Origin: JBBSVE01 sp038233815
Lineage (GTDB): Bacteria > Pseudomonadota > Alphaproteobacteria > Rhodobacterales > Rhodobacteraceae
Reading direction: 5' to 3'
DNA: 25,456 nt
NCBI GenBank assembly: GCA_038233815.1
Contig: JBBSVE010000037.1
Span: 1 to 25,456, forward strand
Numbering within the stretch: position 1 is the stretch's first letter; each line of letters opens with the position of its first letter. The position numbers and the translations under genes were made by a program. Positions 21,324 to 25,456 of the stretch are shown here, piece after piece. The notes under the pieces are model-generated. The model was not told where the DNA came from, searched no databases, and was given only the letters and a program-made list of their open reading frames with translations.

Positions 21324-21380
21324 GGGCAGCCGCAAATGCGGCCTTGATCCTTTCGGGGGAATGCGGAGCGACGGCCCCGG

Positions 21381-21743
21381 CTATTCCTTTTCCATCGTGC
21401 ATTGCAGCGGATGCTGATGACGGCGGGCGAAATCCATCACCTGCGCCACCTTCGTCTCCGCCACCTCGAACGAGAAGACGCCGACAACCGCCAGCCCCTT
21501 CTTGTGGACCGCCAGCATGATCTCGAACGACTGCGCGTGGTTGAGGCCGAAGAACCGCTCCAGCACATGAACCACGAATTCCATCGGCGTGTAGTCGTCG
21601 TTCAGCAGCATCACCTTGTAGAGCGGCGGGCGTTCGGTCTTGGTCCGGGTCTTGGTCAGCAGGGCCGCGTCGCCGTCATCGCGTCCGTTCCCGGGGCCGG
21701 TGCCGTCGGGCTTTTGCGAGAGGATGACGGGACGAGGGATCAA
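21381..21743 (-). CDS. clpS: ATP-dependent Clp protease adaptor ClpS (TTG start)
   Basis: The adaptor delivers N-degron substrates to ClpAP. The core LYKVMLLNDDYTPMEFVVHV carries the N-degron pocket residues (Asn-Asp-Asp-Tyr-Thr-Pro-Met), followed by LERFFGLNHAQSFEIMLAVH with the pocket histidine and GVFSFEVAETKVAQVMDFAR. It ends HPLQCTMEKE. No ATG or GTG exists before the core. A TTG at 21741-21743 with GGAG eight bases upstream gives 120 residues, close to alphaproteobacterial ClpS (about 110-120); a second TTG lies at 21747-21749. The N-terminal ~35 residues are polar and disordered, as expected for the ClpA-engaging tail. clpA is not adjacent. Two other minus-strand genes (methyltransferase, SDR) follow and may be co-transcribed. 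Confidence 0.92.
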   Translation of the reverse strand: MIPRPVILSQKPDGTGPGNGRDDGDAALLTKTRTKTERPPLYKVMLLNDDYTPMEFVVHVLERFFGLNHAQSFEIMLAVHKKGLAVVGVFSFEVAETKVAQVMDFARRHQHPLQCTMEKE

Positions 21744-22102
21744 GGCCAATGCTCCGGCGCGAAGGGATTCGGGATCTGGGTCGGTGCCGGCCAATATAGC
21801 GGTTTCGGCTGAAACGAAAAGGGGGCCGCCCGATCGGGGCAGCACTACGGACGGCAAAGCGCTGCTCAACGTCCGGTGGTGCTGGCCGATCTGCAACAGG
21901 CCAGTTGCGGAAGGCCACAAACCCTTGCGGATCGGCCATTGTGTCCATCAACATATGCTCTTTTTAATGAAGATTAACAGGTCTCGACAAACCCATGGGA
22001 AGTTTGGGGTTTTGCGACGAAAGCGGCCATGCTAGCGTTCAGGTGAGCAGCAAGCCCCACAAAAACCGGGGCACGTCAGAGGCAGGACAAGGGATAAGCG
22101 AC
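21744..22102. other. Divergent intergenic region between clpS and the carboxypeptidase gene
   Basis: 359 bp with no convincing gene, though a frame is open from 21995 into the carboxypeptidase. Minus-strand TATATT (21793-21798) could be a -10 box for clpS, but no -35 matches at 16-18 bp. An inverted repeat GTTTC/GAAAC with a 5-base gap lies just upstream of it (21802-21815). The stretch 21955-21980 is the most AT-rich part and contains the TTAAT palindrome listed separately. TTTGCG, 16 bp and TAGCGT near 22010-22035 are a poor promoter match for the plus-strand gene. Confidence 0.5.
21964..21977. promoter_or_regulatory. AT-rich palindrome, possible CtrA-like or repressor site
   Basis: TTAAT and ATTAA flank GAAG, a perfect inverted repeat. 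Read with the base before it, it is TTTA-N7-TTAAC (21963-21978), one mismatch from the alphaproteobacterial CtrA consensus TTAA-N7-TTAA. It lies about 125 bp upstream of the carboxypeptidase start, plausible for a cell-wall gene tied to the cell cycle. A single near-match is weak evidence. Confidence 0.25.
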
Positions 22103-23629
22103 GTGGCATCGCTTCGGGGGCAGTCTGCCCGCTTTTTCGGATATGTGGCACTTGCCATCCTCCTCGCGGCCCTTCCGCTGCGCGCGGTGGCGGCCCCTTA
22201 TGCGGCATTCGTGATGGATGCGCGCACCGGCAAGACGCTCTACAGCGAGAATGCCGACACCCGGCTGCATCCGGCCTCGCTCACCAAGATGGTGACGCTC
22301 TACATCGTGTTCGACGCGATCCAGCGCGGTGAGATCTCGCTCGACACGATGGTCACGGTGTCGCGCAATGCGGCTTCCAAGCCGCCCTCACGGCTCGGCC
22401 TGAAGACGGGCCAGAAGATCGCGCTGCGTTATCTGATCCGGGCCGCGGCGGTGAAATCCGCGAATGACGCGGCCTCGGCGATCGGCGATTACCTCTCCGG
22501 GTCGGAGCCCGCTTTCGCGGAGCGGATGAACCGCACGGCCCGCGCGCTCGGCATGAAGAACTCGACCTTCAAGACGGCGAACGGGCTGACCGCGGCGGGG
22601 CACCGCTCGACCGCGCATGACATGACCATTGCGGGGCGTCGGCTGTTCTACGATTTCCCGCAATATTACAATATCTTCTCCCGCCGCTCCGCCGATGCGG
22701 GGATCGCGCAGGTCAACAACACCAACCGCAAGTTCCTCGATGCCTACAAGGGCGCGGACGGGATCAAGACCGGCTACACCGGCCCCGCGGGCTTCAACCT
22801 CACCGCTTCGGCGGAGCGTGGTAACGTCCGCATCATCGCCACGGTCTTCGGCGGCACCTCCACCGCACAACGCAACGCGAAGATGGCAAAGCTCCTTGAT
22901 CTGGGCTTCCGCACCGCGCCGCGAAACGCGACGACGGTGCGTCCCGGGCCTGTCGTGATGCCGGCGGACGTGGATATGGTGGTGGCCTCGGTCAGTGCAG
23001 CGCAATCGCCCGACGAGGGCGAGGAGGAGGAAGGCGACGGCGCAGGCGGGCCCTCGCTCGGCACCTCACCCCGGCCGCGCGCGCGCCCGGACGGCTCCGT
23101 CGGTATTGCCGTGGCGGTGGATGCGATGCAGGACGGGATCGCGGGCGCCTTGGCGGCCGCAGCCCCCGCTCCGATTCCGTTCGAGGTCGTGGAGGCGTCC
23201 ACCACCGGCAACGTGATCCGGCGCCCGGCCCGGGCGGAGCGGGAACCGACCCTCGCGCCGGAGCCGATCCCGACCGAGGCGGAACCGCAGATCGCAGCCC
23301 TCGCCTCCGCGTCGACCTCGTTCCGCGCCCCCCTCCCGCGCACGGCGGAGGCACCTGCGGCACCGGTCGTCGTGACCCGGCTCTCCACCTCCGGCGGGCG
23401 TCACTGGGGGGTCAACCTCGGGCACTATTCCGCGCGGGCGACGGCGGAGCGGGTGCTGATGCAGACCATGCTGTCCGAGAGCGCCACGCTGGGCGACGGC
23501 CTGCGCAAGGTGGCGCAGCGGTCCGGCGGCTATGACGCGAACTTCATGGGCCTGACGCGGGATCAGGCCGACATGGCGTGCCGCAGGCTTCAGGCCCGCG
23601 CGGTCCAGTGCTTCACCATCGGGCCGTGA
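22103..23629 (+). CDS. dacA: D-alanyl-D-alanine carboxypeptidase (S11) with C-terminal SPOR domain
   Basis: 508 residues from the GTG at 22103. A signal peptide lies at about 1-31 (AILLAALPLRAVAA, cleaved before PYAAFVMDA). The penicillin-binding domain has the active serine in SLTK (Ser59, Lys62), the SAN motif at 119-121 and KTG at 222-224 (IKTGYTGPAG). Residues about 290-430 form a Pro/Ala/Glu-rich linker of low complexity. A SPOR domain fills about 430-508 (HWGVNLGHYSARATAERVL to CRRLQARAVQCFTIGP), which binds peptidoglycan stripped of stem peptides at the septum. It trims the fifth D-alanine in the periplasm, probably at division sites. An ATG at 21995 is in frame but would put 36 polar residues before the signal peptide; GTG with AAGGGA upstream fits better. 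Confidence 0.93.
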   Translation: MASLRGQSARFFGYVALAILLAALPLRAVAAPYAAFVMDARTGKTLYSENADTRLHPASLTKMVTLYIVFDAIQRGEISLDTMVTVSRNAASKPPSRLGLKTGQKIALRYLIRAAAVKSANDAASAIGDYLSGSEPAFAERMNRTARALGMKNSTFKTANGLTAAGHRSTAHDMTIAGRRLFYDFPQYYNIFSRRSADAGIAQVNNTNRKFLDAYKGADGIKTGYTGPAGFNLTASAERGNVRIIATVFGGTSTAQRNAKMAKLLDLGFRTAPRNATTVRPGPVVMPADVDMVVASVSAAQSPDEGEEEEGDGAGGPSLGTSPRPRARPDGSVGIAVAVDAMQDGIAGALAAAAPAPIPFEVVEASTTGNVIRRPARAEREPTLAPEPIPTEAEPQIAALASASTSFRAPLPRTAEAPAAPVVVTRLSTSGGRHWGVNLGHYSARATAERVLMQTMLSESATLGDGLRKVAQRSGGYDANFMGLTRDQADMACRRLQARAVQCFTIGP

Positions 23630-23705
23630 CCGGGCGCCCATAGCGGGCCTTGCCCTTCCCCCGTCGCTGCGCCACCTTCCGGCAACCCGTCAGGAGGCTC
23701 CAACC

Positions 23706-24392
23706 ATGTCCACTCCGTCCTTCGTGATCCCGCAGCCGACGCCGCCGAGCCTGCCGGTCGAGGGTAGCACCGCCCGGTTCCCGGTCCGCCGGATCTTCTG
23801 CGTCGGGCGCAACTACGCCGACCATGCGCGGGAGATGGGGCACGATCCCGACGCAGAACCGCCGTTCTTCTTCACCAAGCCCGGCGATGTGCTGGTCGAG
23901 GATGGTGCCCGGATCCCTTTCCCCCCCGCGACCGACGACCTTCACCACGAGGCGGAACTGGTCGTGGCCATCGGCACCGGCGGCGCGGACATCGCGACCG
24001 CGCATGCGCTGGCCCACGTCTGGGGCTTTGCCGCAGGCAACGACCTGACCCGCCGCGACCTCCAGACGCAGGCCAAGCACGCCCGCCGCCCGTGGGACAT
24101 GGCCAAGGGATTCGACGCCTCCGCCATAGTGGGACTCCTGCACCGCGGACAGACCGTTCCCCGGGGCCGCATCCGCTGCTACGTGGGCGAGGATATGCGG
24201 CAGGACGCGGATCTCGGCTCGATGATCTGGCCGGTCGAGGGGATCATCGCGCATCTGTCGCGGCTCGTGACGCTGGCGCCGGGCGATCTCGTGATGACCG
24301 GCACCCCGGCGGGCGTCGGGCGAATCCGGCGAGGGGAGACGTGCCGCGTCGAGGTGGACGGCCTGACCCCGGCCAGCGTCACGCTGACCTGA
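23706..24392 (+). CDS. Fumarylacetoacetate hydrolase (FAH) family protein
   Basis: 228 residues with the family blocks IFCVGRNYADHAREMGHDPD, FFTKPGDVLV, HHEAELVVAIG (the two metal-binding glutamates of an E-x-E motif), GFAAGNDLTRRDLQ (metal-binding aspartate), RPWDMAKGFD (catalytic lysine region), GMIWPVEGIIAHLSR-like IWPVEGIIAHLSRLVTLAPG, and DLVMTGTPAGVGRI. It resembles FAHD1, fumarylpyruvate hydrolase and acylpyruvase, so it probably splits a C-C bond or decarboxylates a 2-oxo acid with Mg2+ or Mn2+ in the cytoplasm. The substrate is not certain: no maleylpyruvate isomerase or gentisate dioxygenase gene is near. A strong AGGAGG (23692-23697) precedes the ATG by 8 bases. It converges on yqgE across a hairpin. 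Confidence 0.93.
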   Translation: MSTPSFVIPQPTPPSLPVEGSTARFPVRRIFCVGRNYADHAREMGHDPDAEPPFFFTKPGDVLVEDGARIPFPPATDDLHHEAELVVAIGTGGADIATAHALAHVWGFAAGNDLTRRDLQTQAKHARRPWDMAKGFDASAIVGLLHRGQTVPRGRIRCYVGEDMRQDADLGSMIWPVEGIIAHLSRLVTLAPGDLVMTGTPAGVGRIRRGETCRVEVDGLTPASVTLT

Positions 24393-24407
24393 CCCCAAAG
24401 GGTCAGG
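24388..24407. terminator. Hairpin overlapping both stop codons of the convergent FAH and yqgE genes
   Basis: CCTGACCC (24388-24395) and GGGTCAGG (24400-24407) are perfectly complementary around the loop CAAA. The FAH stop (24390-24392) is in one arm and the yqgE stop (24403-24405, minus) in the other, so each stop codon lies in the hairpin. There is no T-run on either side, so intrinsic termination is uncertain; blocking read-through or 3' end protection of both messages is the likelier role. Confidence 0.45.
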
Positions 24408-24984
24408 CCCGGCCCGCGACCGAGGACAGCCCGATCGGGTCCACCCCGAGGCTGCGAAGCGCGCCCGCCCACTTTCCCTCGTCGCGCGCGGCAAAGACCA
24501 GATCGCCCTGCGCGTCGGCCGTCAGCCAGTCGTTGCGCGCGATCTCCGCCTCGATCTGGCCCGGACCCCAGCCCGCGTAGCCAAGCATCAGCACCGCCGC
24601 ACTCGGACCGTCGCCCGCGCCCAGCGCCTTCAGAACATCCTGCGCGGTGGTCAGCCGGAACCCGTCGGCAATCTGCCGCGTGCCCTGATCCAGCGTCCCG
24701 TCGACCATCCCGTAATCCTCTCCGTGAAGCACGAACCCGCAGGACGGCTGCACGGGGCCGCCGGTCCGCACCCGGATCTCCCGCCCCGTGGCGGAGCCGT
24801 CGATACCCATGCCGTCCAGCAGTTCGGGAAAGCTCACATCGCTCTTGCCGCGGTTGACGATGAGGCCCATCGCGCCCTGTGCCGAATGGACGCAGACGAG
24901 GATCAGCGTCCCCGCAAAACGCGCATCGCCCATGCCGGGCATCGCAATCAGCAGCTTTCCGGCGAGATCCATCGTCGCATCCAT
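24403..24984 (-). CDS. yqgE: YqgE/AlgH family protein
   Basis: 193 residues, the usual length. Family blocks are DLAGKLLIAMPGMGDARFAG (about 6-25), LILVCVHSAQGAMGLIVNRG, VRTGGPVQPSCGFVLHG, VLMLGYAGWGPGQIEAEIARNDWL and FAARDEGKWAGALRSLGVDP. The family is soluble and has an unusual beta fold; AlgH influences alginate production in Pseudomonas, but the biochemical role is unknown. The ATG at 24984 is used here and Met5 (24972) is an alternative; neither has a clear ribosome-binding site. It is convergent with the FAH gene (hairpin between) and divergent from the DsbD-N gene across 157 bp. Confidence 0.95.
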   Translation of the reverse strand: MDATMDLAGKLLIAMPGMGDARFAGTLILVCVHSAQGAMGLIVNRGKSDVSFPELLDGMGIDGSATGREIRVRTGGPVQPSCGFVLHGEDYGMVDGTLDQGTRQIADGFRLTTAQDVLKALGAGDGPSAAVLMLGYAGWGPGQIEAEIARNDWLTADAQGDLVFAARDEGKWAGALRSLGVDPIGLSSVAGRA

Positions 24985-25062
24985 CCCGTATCACTGGAGG
25001 TTGAGTGGCAGGATGGAACGCCCGGTGTCCGCCCTCAAGCCGAAAGTGACGCAGGCGGCGGC

Positions 25063-25077
25063 GATCCCCCGCGGATC
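25063..25077. repeat. Small inverted repeat in the yqgE/DsbD-N gap
   Basis: GATCC (25063-25067) and GGATC (25073-25077) flank CCCGC. It lies immediately before the stronger terminator-like hairpin, and a third short inverted repeat AGCCC/GGGCT (25116-25129) follows that hairpin, making three in a row within 70 bp. Confidence 0.45.
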
Positions 25078-25079
25078 AC

Positions 25080-25107
25080 GGTTGCGCGCGACCCGCGCAA
25101 TCTTTTT
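25080..25107 (+). terminator. Terminator-shaped hairpin in the leader region of the DsbD-N gene
   Basis: TTGCGCG (25082-25088) and CGCGCAA (25094-25100) pair perfectly around a 5-base loop. Flanking G-T and G-C pairs extend the stem to nine (25080-25102). Five T residues (25103-25107) follow on the plus strand. This is the classical rho-independent shape, yet no plus-strand gene runs into it from the left for 690 bp. It may be an attenuator or the end of a small RNA. Confidence 0.4.
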
Positions 25108-25134
25108 GCGTGCGGAGCCCGTCCGGGCTATGCG
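25106..25134 (+). promoter_or_regulatory. Weak predicted leaderless promoter of the DsbD-N gene
   Basis: TTGCGT (25106-25111) and TATGCG (25129-25134) are 17 bp apart, and seven bases separate the latter from the ATG at 25142. Both boxes match only three of six consensus bases. There is no strong ribosome-binding site. If used, the terminator-shaped hairpin just upstream would lie outside the transcript. Confidence 0.25.
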
Positions 25135-25141
25135 AGTCGGC

Positions 25142-25456
25142 ATGAAACATGCGCTCCTCCTCTTCCTTCTCCTCGCCGCCGGTCCGGCATCGGCCCAGAC
25201 AGACGCTCTGCGGACCGCCCTTCGTGGCGGCTGGACGATGGCGGACGGGCATCAGATGGCGGGGCTCCAGATGCAAATGGCTCCGGGCTGGCATACCTAC
25301 TGGCGCGCGCCGGGGGATGCCGGCATCCCGCCTTCGTTCGACTGGTCGGGATCGCAGAACGTGGCCGCGGTCCGTATCCATTGGCCGCGCCCGCAGGCGT
25401 TCAGCACGGCCGGAACGGCGACGCTCGGCTACGCCGGCGATCTGGTCCTGCCGCTG
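25142..25456 (+). CDS. DsbD N-terminal-domain protein, partial (runs off right edge)
   Basis: 105 residues are visible with no stop before the window ends. A signal peptide covers 1-19 (MKHALLLFLLLAAGPASAQ, cleavage expected near ASA-Q), so the protein is periplasmic. The mature start contains MAPGWHTYWRAPGDAGIPP and FDWSGSQNV, followed by WPRPQAFSTAGTATLGYAGD. This is the pattern of the immunoglobulin-like domain at the N-terminus of DsbD/ScsB-type proteins, which receives electrons and passes them to thiol partners or c-type cytochrome maturation. Whether the transmembrane part follows in the same polypeptide cannot be seen; short stand-alone forms are common in alphaproteobacteria. The ATG at 25142 begins the signal peptide. 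Confidence 0.85.
   Translation, partial: MKHALLLFLLLAAGPASAQTDALRTALRGGWTMADGHQMAGLQMQMAPGWHTYWRAPGDAGIPPSFDWSGSQNVAAVRIHWPRPQAFSTAGTATLGYAGDLVLPL

Noticed and set aside
21329..21342. GCCGC-AAAT-GCGGC hairpin between clpS and the methyltransferase
   Set aside because: Only five base pairs and no T-run on either strand; such short repeats are expected by chance in GC-rich DNA.
1..25456. Search for tRNA genes, CRISPR arrays, insertion sequences, phage genes or toxin-antitoxin pairs
   Set aside because: None seen by eye on either strand: no regular spaced repeats, no transposase motifs, no tRNA-like T-loop sequences with paired arms. A formal scan would be needed to be certain.

Overview
The window is GC-rich chromosomal DNA. 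Genes are densely packed on both strands, and nearly every third codon position is G or C. Gene content points to an alphaproteobacterium, most likely a Rhodobacterales/Rhodobacteraceae-type marine organism. The clues are a ClpS encoded away from ClpA, a DacA-type carboxypeptidase with a SPOR domain, DUF3309, a Kdo pathway pair, an ectoine synthase, and start regions typical of that group. This placement rests on recalled protein families, not on a search. I see no rRNA, tRNA, CRISPR array, insertion sequence or phage gene.

Layout from left to right. 1-2253: sugar-nucleotide/Kdo genes (the start of galE leaving the left edge, then divergent kpsF and kdsB), probably the rim of a surface-polysaccharide locus. 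2264-9149: seven minus-strand genes, read in the order ymdB, an EamA permease, an SLC13-type transporter with TrkA-C domains, yebC, a second EamA permease, a LysE/ArgO exporter and a third EamA permease. This is an export-heavy block with an internal promoter before yebC. 9150-9335: a divergent promoter region holding a 13-base C tract. 9336-12439: an Lhr-type helicase and the PdeM nuclease, two of the four parts of the ligase-associated DNA repair module. 12433-15034: an orphan ectC, a 52-residue DUF3309 protein and an AsmA protein. 15149-18639: rimO, a DUF2254 membrane protein and an M48 lipoprotein protease. 18755-19469: two small unknown proteins, one a lipoprotein. 19478-21743: clpS, an RsmC-like methyltransferase and an SDR with an altered active site, all on the minus strand. 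22103-25456: the D-Ala-D-Ala carboxypeptidase, an FAH-family enzyme, yqgE, and the start of a DsbD-N-domain protein running off the right edge.

Most genes are housekeeping or envelope functions and show no sign of recent transfer. I did not find a coherent new multi-gene system. The points most worth a second look are: an orphan ectoine synthase with every active-site residue I could check intact; an SDR with cysteine in place of the catalytic lysine; a recurring layout in which a -10-like TATNNN box sits 6-7 nt before the ATG, suggesting leaderless mRNAs; the poly-C tract between ymdB and the helicase; the split DNA repair module; and a terminator-shaped hairpin in the leader of the right-edge gene.
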